DNA of 64,000 nucleotides from NCBI GenBank assembly GCA_027625915.1, contig JANTQA010000029.1, forward strand, positions 2,108,001 to 2,172,000, given 5' to 3'. The notes under the pieces were generated by a model that did not search any database, was not told the origin of the DNA, and worked only from the letters and a program-made list of their open reading frames with translations. This document shows positions 11,899 through 23,911 of this stretch, in pieces. Both the position numbers and the translations under genes were made by a program. Source of the DNA: Anaeramoeba flamelloides. Lineage: Eukaryota > Metamonada > Anaeramoebidae. Position 1 is the first letter of the stretch, and each line of letters opens with the position of its first letter.

Positions 11899-12040
11899 AG
11901 TTTAATTAAATGAGTATTCGATAGACACCCCCACTTTAAGGAAATTTAGGTCGGTTAATACTGAGTTCATAAACCATTTGGTTATTTATAAAATAGGGCT
12001 TGATTTTTGATAATTGCAATTCGAAAACAATTTTCTGAAT

Positions 12041-12469
12041 ATTAACAATTAAAAATGATTTCAGGACTTTTTTTCACTTCAGTAATTTTTTTCATTCATA
12101 AAATCAATTTGACAAATGTTTCTAGTTTTGATAAAAAACAAATATCAAAAATTATACAGATTTCAAATCATTTGTGGAGAAACAAAACGAAAAAACATAA
12201 AGACTTTTCAGAAATCCTTAATGTTTTTCTTCGAATTAGGACTAATTTATTCGGGCAAGAATAAAAGTTTACAAAAAAAACGAAAAATTTTTCGATAAAT
12301 TGTACAAAAAAATATTTTATTTCTTTGTTTGTAAATCGTTTGTAGTCAAAAAGGAAGTAGGCAAATCTCATTGTCTTCAAAAGCAAAACTTATTTTCTAA
12401 TTCTAACTTTTGGAAACAATTAAAAAAATTGTGCAGAATTCCTAATTTTTGTGGAGTTTTTGTTTGAAT
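12041..12469. other. Short spacer
   Basis: AT-rich sequence downstream of the thymidylate kinase stop. Small overlapping open frames on both strands show no family features. No gene seen. Confidence 0.45.
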
Positions 12470-13102
12470 CTACATCCAAATCTTTTGTATGGGAAGAGAT
12501 TCTTCTTTAACCTTTTTAATTACTTTTGAAACTGCATTATAAATGAGACCAGCTTGTTCCTCTATCGGCAAGGAAGCGTCGATTGAGATCCAATTTGAAT
12601 CATGAAGTTTATCAAACATTTTTTTGGCTTTCATTTGGAATTCTTTCGTTTCATAAATTTCTTCGCCATAGTCTCCCCTTTTTTCTGCAATTTCGAAAGG
12701 GATTTCTAGCCAAATAACAAGGTCGGGCTTTGGTAGACCCGAATCTGATTTTTTACACCAGTCAATGTCGATCCCTTTTGCAGATGTATAAGCAACACCC
12801 GAGTAAGCATAGCGATCGGAAACGACAGTTATGCCGTTATTGAGCTTTGATAACAAATTGTCCTTTTCTTCCCATCGGTTTGCAGAGTATAATAAATGAA
12901 TAGCGTGTCCTTCCAAGGGCGTTTTTTTTTGCAGAAAATTGTTAATCAGCTTCCCAGTTTCGGACTTCCTATTTGGAAATTTGAATAAAGAAGCTTGTTC
13001 CTTTTCTTCGAATAACCTTTTTTTTAAAAGCTCTGTTTGTGTTGTCTTTCCTGATCGATCAAGCCCTTCAAAAACAATAAATGCTCCTCTATTTGTTGTC
13101 AT
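12470..13102 (-). CDS. Thymidylate kinase (dTMP kinase)
   Basis: Encodes 210 residues, full length for DTYMK/CDC8 enzymes (human about 212). It phosphorylates dTMP to dTDP with ATP, an essential step of dTTP supply in the cytosol or nucleus. Visible features: P-loop GLDRSGKTT (residues 13-21) with the Arg at the P-loop position typical of eukaryotic enzymes; FPNR (42-45) for dTMP binding; the signature VVSDRYAYSGVAY around Asp96-Arg97; TSAKG at 106-110; and a LID-like segment near 140-150 (KRGDYGEE). The frame is unbroken and needs no intron. The ATG lies directly before TTNRGAFIVFEGLD, a normal N-terminus for the family. Neighbouring genes are unrelated. Confidence 0.95.
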   Translation of the reverse strand: MTTNRGAFIVFEGLDRSGKTTQTELLKKRLFEEKEQASLFKFPNRKSETGKLINNFLQKKTPLEGHAIHLLYSANRWEEKDNLLSKLNNGITVVSDRYAYSGVAYTSAKGIDIDWCKKSDSGLPKPDLVIWLEIPFEIAEKRGDYGEEIYETKEFQMKAKKMFDKLHDSNWISIDASLPIEEQAGLIYNAVSKVIKKVKEESLPIQKIWM

Positions 13103-13646
13103 TTAGTTTGAGTGATTAATTCGTCTAAAGATTTGTTTTAACGATTAAAAAAGAAGTAATTTAGAAATAAGTTTTTTCAAAAAAATGATCTTCTTTGGAT
13201 TTATCGTAATAAAATAGTCTGATAATTCGATGAATCTCATTATTTTAAGAATCGGTATAACTATGATGTTGTATGAATAACTAAGAAATTTTACCCTTTA
13301 TTTATGTTATACGTGAATATTTTTCAAGTAAATTTGTCAAATCAGGAAAGACTTTGACAAAAATTAGTTCTGTTCTGTTAACATTGAAAACTAAAGTTCA
13401 CCAAAGAAATGATTTGTAAAGTAAACCTTGTTGGTACATTGTTATTTTTTTTTTTCCCAAGACACTTTTATTAAAACCCATTTCATTCCTGAGTGAGTAT
13501 TGCTAAAAAACACATTCAAGTCCAAAATTAAAATATGTTGTTATTGGTGTGTAAACCCTTTTATTTTCAAGGTTTAAAGGTCTCTAAAAAATCGATTAGT
13601 CAAGTAGTAATTTTTGTTTATCTCAGCAATTAAAAATGATCAAATA

Positions 13647-14126
13647 ACTGTAGTCAAAATAAAGCGTGCCAAAAAATTTAATGCGTGTTTCAAAATAAAA
13701 TGCGTGTTTTTTTGTTATAGTTGACCTATACATTAACCAATCAAAGAAACCAATAATAAACCCTAAAAAAATATGGTACTGGTTTCTTAAAGTTCTATTA
13801 TTTAAAAAAAAAATTCTAAAAATGAAGGATCAAATTGGAAAATTTATCTTAAAAAATAGAGGAAATTTTTTAGAAAATTTTAATCATCAAAAAAACAAAA
13901 AATTTCAAAAAAATTGAGAATATTATGAAAAATTTTCAACTATTTGCGTGAATAATTTAAATTTTACTGAAAATAACCAGACCTTTACTTTCAAAATTGA
14001 TTTGTACTTAGGTATACTATTGGGTAGTAGATTGGATGTTGCCTTGGTATAAGAATAAAAAAAAGCACGGATAATATTTTGAAACACGGATTAAAGTCTT
14101 TGTGCAAGCATTATTTTGATCACTGT
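13647..14126. mobile_element. 480-bp element with ~60-bp terminal inverted repeats
   Basis: The left arm starts ACTGTAGTCAAAATAA and the right arm, on the opposite strand, ACAGTGATCAAAATAA. Both continue with matching blocks such as CGTGTTTCAAAATA and CGTGYTTTTTT, arms being about 13647-13710 and 14065-14126. The ends resemble Tc1/mariner-type termini in general form. No transposase, so a non-autonomous MITE. No clean target duplication was found. Confidence 0.65.
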
Positions 14127-14434
14127 ATTAGTAAAAAACCCAACAATTTCAGAATAAAATCTAATCTACATATTTTGAGAAATTAAAAGGTTAGGTTATC
14201 AATTTTCATATTTTCAAAGTTAAAAAATATCATTCTTAAATTTGTCTGAGATGTAGATTAGTTCTATAAAAATTCGATTTTACTAGAAAAATGATTATAT
14301 ATTGAATCAGTGATTATATGACAAATAATTTTCTGAAATTCTGGAAACAAATTGAAAATACAACTCGGTTTAAAAAAACAAACAAAACTAATCAATCTTT
14401 GGGTTTTTATGTTGAGGGTTATTGAGTTAATCTT

Positions 14435-14442
<8 letters not shown>

Positions 14443-14472
<30 letters not shown>
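14443..14472. repeat. (TA)n microsatellite
   Basis: About 15 uninterrupted TA units. Confidence 0.9.
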
Positions 14473-14475
<3 letters not shown>

Positions 14476-14707
14476 ACTCTTTTGTAAGTTCTAAATATTA
14501 ATTATTGTATACAATAAGACTATTATTTTGTTTTCTTTTTGTAGATTTAGAAAAGGAATTAAAAAATAATTCATAAATCTATAATTTTTATATATAGTAC
14601 CAAACAAACAATCAGATACCTTTTGTTCAATAATATTTATAATAGAATTTAGTTAGCATTGAACAATGATACCACTAATACCATTCACTTTTAATTATAT
14701 AATACTT

Positions 14708-15350
14708 TAATTATAAACTAAAATTCAAAATTTGCCACATAACTCAAACTTTTCAAACAATCACAATAATAAAATTTCATTGAAATTGGATATAATGTTG
14801 ATTTATGTAAAATATGAAAATCATTTCTTCATCTTTAGTTTTTAGTTTTCATTTCATTATTTGAATTACTTAATTTGTTCCCTGAGATCAAAATTTTTTT
14901 TGAACAATTGATATTATGTTAGAGTTGAGTTGTTCCAAAAAGAAGAACTCAAATAAAATTAGTTGATGGTATCTAACCATTTGATCGATCAATAATTCCT
15001 AGTAGAATTTAAACAAATTTACATTTCATTTTTTTTGTTATGCTCTTTCCAAAATTTTTAACACACCATTGATTTATTTGTATTTATAATTATTTTATTT
15101 ATTGTTTTGTGAGTATTTTAATTTAATAAAAAAGTTTTAACCCACTATTTAGAAAATAATTCTAAATTGGTAAATCTTCTTGAATTGATGAAATGGGTTT
15201 TTTTTTTTTCACAAATCGGATTTTGGTGTGTTAAAAATTTTGAATTGGTATATATATATATAGTAACAAAACTCTAGAAAGATTTTTTTTTCTGATTTAG
15301 AATTATTGATTATGTTAAAAAAGTGATCAAATTTTAATTCAATTATAAAA
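14708..15350 (+). mobile_element. Partial copy of repeat family D
   Basis: Collinear with the internal part of the element at 43950-44998. Shared blocks include ATTATAAACTA, CATTTGATCGATCAA, ATTTTTTTTGTT/CATTTTTTGTTCTGCTC and GGTGTGT. An internal inverted repeat pairs about 15045-15070 with 15224-15248. The long terminal arms of the complete copy were not found here, so this copy is truncated or decayed. Confidence 0.5.
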
Positions 15351-18108
15351 GAATTGTTTTTTTTTTTTTGGCTTTTTAAAAACGGATATAATATACAACT
15401 TTTACTTTTATGGTACTTGAGATGTGAGACAGGTATTTGTTTATGGTTTAATTATCAATCCAAAATATATTTTGAAAATTTCAATCCATCGAAAGCCAAA
15501 ATAATAATTTATTAAAGTACTAGTAAACTAAAAAAACCACACAATAAAATTAACTGAAAATTCAAATATATTTTTTGTACATCTTGATATTGATAAAGGT
15601 AGAAAAATCTGATTAAGCAAAATATCAAACTTATTTTAATGCTATTTTCCTAAATTAATGATTGTTTTAAAAAGTTGAACATATTGTTTTTTCTTTTTAT
15701 TTTGTAAAGTTAAAAATCCATGATATTTCTATATTATTTAAAAAAAAATTATTTCTTTAGAAGAAGATTGAAATCTTTTTATTTTCTAAGGAAATCTTAG
15801 TAATATACCCTTCAAATAAAACCACTCAGTTTTAAATGATCCAATATAAATAATGATCTTAATTAAAAAAAAAGAGATAATTATTTTAATAGATAAAAAA
15901 ATATTAATTACTTTCTTGTAATCAGAGTTCGAAATCAAAATATTCTATTTTTTGGATTAAATAATCTAAGAAAAAAGAACCAATCAATTGAGTGTAAAAT
16001 ATTTCCCAAAATTATTATTTTAAAATATTGTTTAAATTCAACTTTTTATCCAACAGAAATATTTTTTAATTTGATTTTTTTTTAATAATTATTAACTCAT
16101 TCTTAATTTTTTTTTCAGTGAGTTATTAACAACATCAAAGATTAAAACTATAAATTGAATTGACAATTATTTCTCAATTTTTTTAAGGATTTTCAAATAA
16201 ATAAAACAATTCAAATGAATAATTCTAAATAATTTATAAAAAAATAGATATTATCGAAGTATTTAGTATATAATTGCCCAAGGATAAAGATATTGTATCA
16301 ATAGATTTTATTATTATTTTTCAATTTTTAACTTAATTATTTGAAATCAAATGAAATTAATTTGACTTTAGAATTATTAAAAAAAAAAAAAAAAAAAAAA
16401 ATTAAAATAAGTGAGTAATATAATAACAATTATGTTCATTATAATCTGTATTTTTTAAATGAAATATTATTCAATCTTTAAAATTTCAAGAAATTAAATC
16501 AATTATTTGAAATAAACTCAGTGCTGATTTTTTTTTTTCTTTACAAATTCAATATTTGGTTGAATTTTCTTGTATTTTTTAAAAAAGAATAAATTCAAAA
16601 AGTTTATTTGTTCCTAACAAATATCAGAAATTAATAAAGATAATATTTCTCAAAAAAAAATTCTAGTAATTTTTTCTGTATATTTTTTAAGTCTAGTAAC
16701 TTAAAATAGGAAAAATGATCCTTTAATTAAAATTGAAGGTAAAAAATGAATCTTCTAAAAATGTTAACTCATTTCATTTAAGTTCATAAAAGTGTTTGTT
16801 TAGAAAAAAGGTTTTTTAAAAGGTAAAATTCAATTTAAATATAAAGCATTGTAAAAAAACAAAATTAAAGTTTGAAAATTCGGATTGTATGAAAATAAAA
16901 TAAGTAAAAAAAAAAATGATTCCTGAATATTAGATCATATTTTTAAATATTAATTGTATATAAAAACTTTGATCAATGGTTGCAATCTAAAGTGCTATTT
17001 TATTAAAAATATGAATTTGTATATAAAATAGTTCTTATTCTAGGTTTATTCTTTTTTAAAAAAAAAAAGTTGCCAAAAACTTATTTTCACAATATAATAT
17101 TCCCAGAAACTTGTTTAATAGTCTTAATCCAGTTCAAATACTCTAATTTATATTGTATGGGAAGGTTGATTCAGTTAATTTCATCTAATTTTACAATCTA
17201 CTTATTTTTATTCGTTTTCTTTCAGTTCACTTGAGTCCCGTTCTGTTTGTTAATTACTTTTTATTTATAAACCCTGGAAACTTTCGTACCGATAATAATA
17301 ATCAAGAAACTCTTCAAAAATATGAAAAAATTCAATTTGACAAATTTTGAAATTTAATAATATTCCCTTTCTGATTCTAATTTAAAAAAAGATTCAAAAG
17401 ATAAAACTTGATTAATAAAAAAAAATGACTCTAACTTTGGAAAGATTGTATAATTCCTGTAATATTCAAAATACAGAAACGTCTGTAAAAACTCAGAAAG
17501 TGAACAATTTATTTTACAATAATTGTTTTCTTTTTTAATAAAAATAAAAATAAAAAAATGACAAAAAAAATTGATTATATAAAAAGTAGAGTTTATTGAT
17601 GTTTAAAATGATATTATCAATTAAAATATTTAGCAATGAAAATTTCAAAAAATGATCGTTTGTATAGATATGTACAATTTTAAGTTTTGGGAGCATTTTT
17701 CATGATTTATAGATCATAATTACATAGTTTAAACAATGGATACCATATATTATTTGGAATCACTATAAGCAGAAATGGAAGTGTACGAGTTAGGTGCAGT
17801 TTAAATTAATAAGAAAGAAGTCATTATTAAGATTGAATTTGAATTTCTTTTTTTTTTTTTTTTAATTCAATAAAAAAAACAAAAAAAATCCAAACAATTA
17901 ATTTTTAGACTAATTGTTCGGATTTTAATAAGTTAAATATTAACAAAAATGATTAATCATCATTAATATTTTGGTGATTTACAGATTTTTTTTTTTTTTT
18001 TTTTGATTTCTTTCAGCAAACGCACGGAAAGTCTAATAATTTGGCTTGTGGCGAAACAATTTTTCAGATGGACAATTTTACAAGAAAAGCATTGTTGATT
18101 TATTTCTT

Positions 18109-19230
18109 TTAGATTTTTTGAGAGTCCAACAAAGATTTCAATTTCTGTTTGCCACAGAGATTTTGGAGCTTTGTGATTTCCTTTTTGAGTCTTTGTTTTT
18201 CGTTCAAAAGTAAATCAAGTTTCTTTTGTACTTTACAATTTTCATTTTTAATGATCTTTGTTTGTCTCTCAAGAAAGTTTGTATATTTCTTTTTCTTTTT
18301 TTTTGCGTTTCGGGCACAAACACGATCTTGTGCACGTTTGCGTTGAAGCCTTTGTTCAGAAGACAAATTTTCAAGTTCGTGTTTGTTCATTTTACGGAGT
18401 AAAACTTTTTCTTCTTCTTTCATAACTGATTCGGGTATTGTTGAGTGCCTTCTAAGATACTTTTTTGCTTCATCGAGAACGCGATCAAGATCTTCAATAC
18501 TACAAATTTGTTGAGAGAAATCCAAATCAAAATCAAACGATACAGAAAGATCAGAGTTCCTCTTACTTTTTTTTTGTTTGAGTTTTTTTTTTTGATCTTT
18601 AACCTTTAGATTTTTTTTTTCGGTTCTAGTCCTTGTCAAACGATAAGTTTGTTTTCTTGTGACTTTTTTATTAATTTTTTTACGGCGTATTTTTTTTCTA
18701 TTTGATGTTGTTCTTGTCTTTGGTTTTTTGAATTGTGAAACAGAACACGCTGAAATGGTTTTTGAAAAAGAAGCCAATTCTTTTTCTGTTGCAGATGGAT
18801 TTTTTTTTTCAGTTTTTTGTGGTGTGATTTTTTTTAATTTATTTTTTTTATTTCGCATTTCTGGTTTGGCGTTTAAATTTCCAATTGACTTTTCAAGATT
18901 CTCACTTTCTTCATGTTTTGCAACATTAGACAAAGAGTTGTCTTGTAAAAGATCAAAACTTGAAGGAAAAAAGTCAAGGCCACTGACTTTTGTCTTATAT
19001 GGGCTTTCTTCAAGATTAGCATCCACAGAAAAAGCTTCGTCATTCGACTTGCCTTTGGAATCATTGTTATTAGAAATGAGATCTTCGCTGTATGATTCAG
19101 AAACAATCCCTAACACATTGAATAGATTGGGTGTTTCTTTATCGATTTCGTCCATAAAAATATCACTTTCGTTGAAGAGAGTAAAAGAACCCCATGTATT
19201 AAAATCTTCAGAAGTGAAATTTGAATTCAT
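18109..19230 (-). CDS. bZIP transcription factor, atypical basic region
   Basis: Encodes 373 residues ending in a basic-leucine zipper, so probably a nuclear dimeric DNA-binding protein. The N-terminal half is acidic and Ser/Asn-rich; the middle (about 150-230) is Lys/Arg-rich, with several possible nuclear localisation signals. The basic region is AQDRVCARNAKKKKKKY (about 300-316). A zipper follows with hydrophobic residues every seven positions: Leu320, Ile327, Val334, Leu341, Leu348, Leu355. Compared with CREB/C-EBP-type regions (N-x7-R), the invariant Asn is Asp302 and the Arg is Lys310, so base recognition may be altered. The basic-to-zipper spacing is normal (KKKY...FLE). No intron needed. 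A T run (transcribed sense) of about 20 bases lies just upstream of the ATG. Confidence 0.85.
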   Translation of the reverse strand: MNSNFTSEDFNTWGSFTLFNESDIFMDEIDKETPNLFNVLGIVSESYSEDLISNNNDSKGKSNDEAFSVDANLEESPYKTKVSGLDFFPSSFDLLQDNSLSNVAKHEESENLEKSIGNLNAKPEMRNKKNKLKKITPQKTEKKNPSATEKELASFSKTISACSVSQFKKPKTRTTSNRKKIRRKKINKKVTRKQTYRLTRTRTEKKNLKVKDQKKKLKQKKSKRNSDLSVSFDFDLDFSQQICSIEDLDRVLDEAKKYLRRHSTIPESVMKEEEKVLLRKMNKHELENLSSEQRLQRKRAQDRVCARNAKKKKKKYTNFLERQTKIIKNENCKVQKKLDLLLNEKQRLKKEITKLQNLCGKQKLKSLLDSQKI

Positions 19231-22019
19231 ACAAAAAAATTTGGGTAAAAAAAAAAAAAAAAAAAAATGATTTAGTTACAATCAAACTCTTCTTTAACTA
19301 TAATTGGTATTGGGGTTTGAATTCTAAAATATCAGATGAGATATTGTATTGAACAAAATTATTTGGTTTTTGAGTTTTTTAAGTTTATTAATATTTGTTG
19401 TTCGAATAGAAAAAAATGAGATATGAAACAGTTGTTGGTAATTTAACAATAGTTTCATTAATTTCTTTCTTGATTTTTTTTTAATTTTCTGACGTAATTT
19501 TAATACACTTTTATTTGTATTAATTTGAACTGAATCTTTCAGAAACAAACTGTAATAAAATATAATTTCATAAATTTCAATCTTGATTATTCCTTGACTA
19601 ATTATCCACAAAATTAATATCATTAAAAAAATATTTGTGAATCTTTGTCGAAAGTGTGATCAAAAAATAAATCTTTAAAAAGTCTCTTTGTTATAATTAT
19701 TTGATCAAAATGCTTTGAAAATTATAATAGTTCTACTGGTAAAATTATTTTTTTGGAATTCGAAAAAGAGTTTTTGATCTTTTCACAATAAAAATTAAAT
19801 CCTATCTCTTTTGAAAGGAACACCGAAGTAAGAAATTGGTTTGAAAATAATTTATTTGTAGTAATTTCATTTGATTCAAAATATTGATCAAAAAGAAATA
19901 TTCTAATTATAGTAGTAGATTTTCACTTTTTTTAGATTTTTTTCAGCCAAAGATTCGAATATATAAACCCAAATTAAAAAAGAATAATTTAGAAAATAAT
20001 ATCACGATTAGGTTCAATATTGGGTTGAAGAAACTCTTTCTGAAATAATAACTTTCAAAAAGTAAAAAATAATTTTTCTGCCTTAAGGGATTAGGGTTGC
20101 CATAGATTTCTCTATAATCAAATATGTTATAATTGGTTGTAAATGATATTAGGTCCCCATGGCTCACATGACTCCAAAAAATGTATTATAAATCTTAGTA
20201 CAAAATAAATTATTTCATTTTTTACCAATGATCACAATTAAAAAGTTTCATTTTTGGCTATTTTTTTTTTAATTCCTTTCTCAAACTTAAAAATAGAAAC
20301 TCCAAATATTAATATCCAGGTATTTAAAACTCATATTTAGAACTTCCAAAAGTAACTATTTTTTGAATTTTTTAATTTCAAAGATAAATCAAATGATCAT
20401 CAACATAAAAACCGAAATTCTAATTAGTTTTGTTTGCTTTTAATAAATTTAATTACTAGACAAACCATTTTAAATGTTTCAGAGATGTAAATCATAATAT
20501 TCTTGTAATTATGGTGAAAAGATTTTTTTGAAATGAAATAAAAATTTTTTTTTTTAGTCTTCTTTATGGGTAACTAATACTGATTAAAAACAAATCAACC
20601 TGGGTTTACAATTGATCTAAAAAATCAAAAATGAAAAACTATAACAATTTTAGAAAAAAAATCAAAGAACTTCACCCAATGTCCAATATAAATAGTTGTG
20701 AATGAGAACTTTAAAGGCAATTGTTTTTGTTTTGAAGTTTTGTTCTCTGTCACCCGATGATATCAGATAGATTTTTTTTTCGTTTATTTTTAAAAAGAAT
20801 TTAACAAAATCCTTATTCTATCAAATTCAGGAGATTATATAATAACAGCAAATTAGATTAAATCGAATTTGTTAAAATGTAATAAAGTATTGTAAAAAAT
20901 GAGTTAATTGTTTTTTTTTTTTTTTTTTTGTTAGAACGTCAAAAATTTCAAATCTGTCATCTCGAAGTATAAATGGTGTATGTATAAATAAAAGTAAATA
21001 AAAAATTTTTTAATTGTAAAAGTTACTGAAAATAAAAAAATAAAAGAAATCCAAGAATAAAATAAATTAAAAGAATAATATATCATTTTATTATTAAAGA
21101 AAATCCATAAAAAACAATTAAATTTCACTTTTTTATAAAAGGTTTGTGAATAATTTTCTTGATCTGGAGATTTATGAAATTTTTCAAGAAATATTTAAAA
21201 ATTATATTTAGAAAGGAAAAAAATTGAGTATAAGATAGTCTTATAAAAACTAAAATCTATGGGAACTACTCCCTTTTTGTTTTCAATCTTTGATTTTTTC
21301 TTTAATGAATTTATTTTAATTTTCATTTGTGATTTTTCCAATAAAAAAACTTTTATGCTTTTTTACATATAATGATGTTTTATCTTATCAGAAACGTGAA
21401 TTTTTCAAAATTAATTTGAATATAATAAAGATTACAAACTTTCTATGTACCCATAATTATAAATAATAAATATGTAAAGATAGTTTAGTCATATAGTTTT
21501 TTTTTTTTCTTACTTGTTGTGTTTTTCTTTTGTGGACTATTTTTAAAAAAATTATTTGAGCTTATTAATTATAAAAGAGACTATTTTTTACAGTCTGATT
21601 AGGGGGGCGGAAAAAAATAATAATAAAGAATTACAGGTGAACGGGGTGTAATTTTTAAAGTTTATTTGTGATAAGTTACTTTGAAATGTTGGTTTGTAAA
21701 TGTAAGAAAAAAATCTTGAACATTACGTTAGCAATATCTTAATTAATTCTTTTTAATTTTTCAATATTGCAAAAAAAAAAAAAATTCCTTAGTTTTTTCT
21801 TTGAAAGTTTCCAGCCTTTGATAATTTTTGTAAAATCTGGATATCTGTATTAAAAATAATCAATATATCTCATATTATTAATAATATTATTATTACTAAT
21901 ATTATTAACAAAACAATTCCATAACTTTATTCGCCCTAGTGGAAAATAAATGTATCTGGAAATTCTTCAAAAATTCTAAATAAAAATTTAAGAATTATTT
22001 GAAGTGTCTAAATAGAGTT

Positions 22020-22310
22020 CGGAGGTTTTCCAGAATTCAAAAGAATGGGTAAAAATCAAAGATTTTACTCTATTCTTTTGAATTCTGGAAAAGCTCACTG
22101 TGGTTTTTTTTTAAGTTGAGAAATAAAACGAAAACTTAACAAGTCTTTCCCATGAGGTTTTCTGTTTTAACCTTAAGATCTATACATTTTCAAAATATAA
22201 AGAAAACTCAAGAATAGCCAACGGCGTTTTTTTTTTAATTTTTGAAATTAAAGGAAAATTACATAAATTTTCTTTTTACTTCTAAAATTACAAAAATCCT
22301 AATGACAAAC
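22020..22310. repeat. Hairpin repeat family F (copy 1)
   Basis: A perfect 21-base inverted repeat at 22026-22046 and 22072-22092, beginning TTTTCCAGAATTCAAAAGAA, extends imperfectly inward so that almost all of 22026-22092 can fold. A second, weaker hairpin lies at about 22225-22300, with CCAACGG before it and CCTAATGAC after it. The same hairpin recurs at 30044, 62327 and 63024. Confidence 0.75.
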
Positions 22311-22439
22311 AAGAGGGATTAAAAACTCCTCCCTTAAACAATAATAAAATAAAAATTTCCTTTTTTTAAGCAATGAAATGTCAATTTTTTTCTTTTTTTT
22401 TTTTCCTTTTTAATAATTTAAATAATGAAATAATTCAAA

Positions 22440-22965
22440 AATAGCAATAACTACAAATAAAAACAATAATAAAGTATCCAACTTTCAAACCCAATCTAAA
22501 TCATTCAACCTATACAACATCCAAATTTAATACTAATAATTCAAACTGTCTAACCTAAAGCTTTCCATATATCCAACAATAGTAGGAATAGTCTAAATTA
22601 TAGTAACAACCACAACAAAACCAACAACAGAAGTACCAAAAATTATAATACTAATGACTATATTCAAAAAGATCCAACCTTCATTCTGAAACAAATATAT
22701 ATGATCCAGTCACAATACCTTTACAAAATAGTAATAATGTTAAAAAAAATCCATCCTGAGTATTCAAAGTCAAAAAAAGAGTAATTGTAATACAAACCAC
22801 GTAGCACAACTAATAATAACTTCAATATCACTAATAACCATCTTCATCTGATCTAGCTTCCAAATTTCAATAAAAACCACACAACCAATAATAATATCAA
22901 TAATATTAACAGTAGTGACATCAATAACAAAAATCAAAATTCTTATTTTTATTATTACATCCATC
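22440..22965. other. A/C-skewed, G-poor block
   Basis: The plus strand is rich in A and C and almost devoid of G over about 500 bases, with recurring AAC/AAT/CAA triplets (ACAACAAAACCAACAACAG). This looks like decayed Asn/Thr/Gln-rich coding sequence or an old triplet repeat. The minus-strand open frame at 22770-22964 is just its complement. No domain recognised. Confidence 0.4.
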
Positions 22966-23451
22966 TTTAAATTGTTAATTTATTGACCTTTATAAAAGTG
23001 ATACTATTTCGAAATTGTTCAATTTTTTACATTATTTTATATATTTTTATGAATTCTCTTTTAACAATAAATTCGATAAATTAACTTTTTATAATTTTCA
23101 AACACCATTGAAATTTAATTTCCAAAAAATTATCAAGTATTCTGAGAAATTTTCCTTAATTTTCGTTTCCAAATTTTTGCAAAGAGGTTTTTTTTTCTTT
23201 TCTAAATGAAAATTATTTTTATTTTTTTTTTAAAAAAAAATAACCATCAAATTTGTAAACTGTTTTTACATATTTTAGATACACTTTTTTTATTATTGAA
23301 TAGATGATTTCATCCTGAGAAAAACTTGTTTCTTTGATATGTTGTAAAAATTTTCTTATGATAAAAAAATTTTCAAATAATCAATTTTACTAAAATTGTT
23401 ACAAAATTAAATTGAGATTTTGTTTTTGAGAAAAAGTTAAAATTTCAAGTT

Positions 23452-23911
23452 ACTGTTGAGAGAAAAATGTTGGACACAGAAAAATGGTTGGACACAATTT
23501 TTAATTGGGAACATTAGTAAAATTGAAAATCAAATCCTATTGATAACTAGGTGAATTTTATATAAATCCAGGTTTAAAGCTGTTAAAAGTTCATTAATCT
23601 GTGGTTTGTGTAGAATACTCATTTGAATGGTTGATAACTCAAGTAGATCATGCAATTTTATAAAAAATCCAAGTTGTAGTAAAGTTTACTATTAATTCTG
23701 AAAAAGGTAATTTTTAAACTTGATTTAGATTATAAGAGATAAGGTTTTGAAAAAGTAGAATTACATTAATCCTTATTCTAATAAGTAGATTATTGTTATT
23801 TTCTTTAGTTATTTCACAAATGATTGAAATTAAAAATCATTTTTAGTAATGTTCCCAATTAAAAATGCTGTCCAACCATTTTTCTGTGTCCAAAATTTTT
23901 CTCTCTACAGT
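23452..23911. mobile_element. Foldback/TIR element, repeat family A (complete copy)
   Basis: Terminal arms of about 78 bases (23452-23530 and 23835-23911) are inverted copies: one end reads ACTGTTGAGAGAAAAATG and the other, complemented, ACTGTAGAGAGAAAAATT, followed in both by TTGGACACAGAAAAATGG and GGGAACATTA. The interior (AGAATACTCATTTGAATGG, AAGTAGATCA, TTCTAATAAGTAGATTA) parallels the interior of 42085-42570. No coding capacity. Confidence 0.75.

Larger units (their letters stand above)
9580..12040 (-). mobile_element. Foldback element, repeat family A, split by nested insertions
   Basis: Segments 9580-9833, 11335-11390 and 11898-12040, read in order, match successive parts of the reverse complement of the 42085-42570 element, from its right arm through its middle to near its left arm. 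The intervening blocks at 9833-11335 and 11391-11898 are themselves repeats found elsewhere. The simplest reading is one family-A element into which a family-B element and a family-C element later inserted. No coding capacity. Confidence 0.65.
13103..18108. other. Long AT-rich spacer with mobile-element relics
   Basis: Five kilobases without a convincing gene. It holds the TIR element at 13647-14126, a TA microsatellite, a partial family-D repeat (14708-15350), an A run at about 16380-16400 and many 8-15 base homopolymers. Open frames are short and low-complexity. Confidence 0.5.

Noticed and set aside
18659-19270. 203-codon open frame opposite the bZIP gene
   Set aside because: Phe/Ser/Leu-rich translation of the complementary strand of a clear bZIP gene; no independent features.
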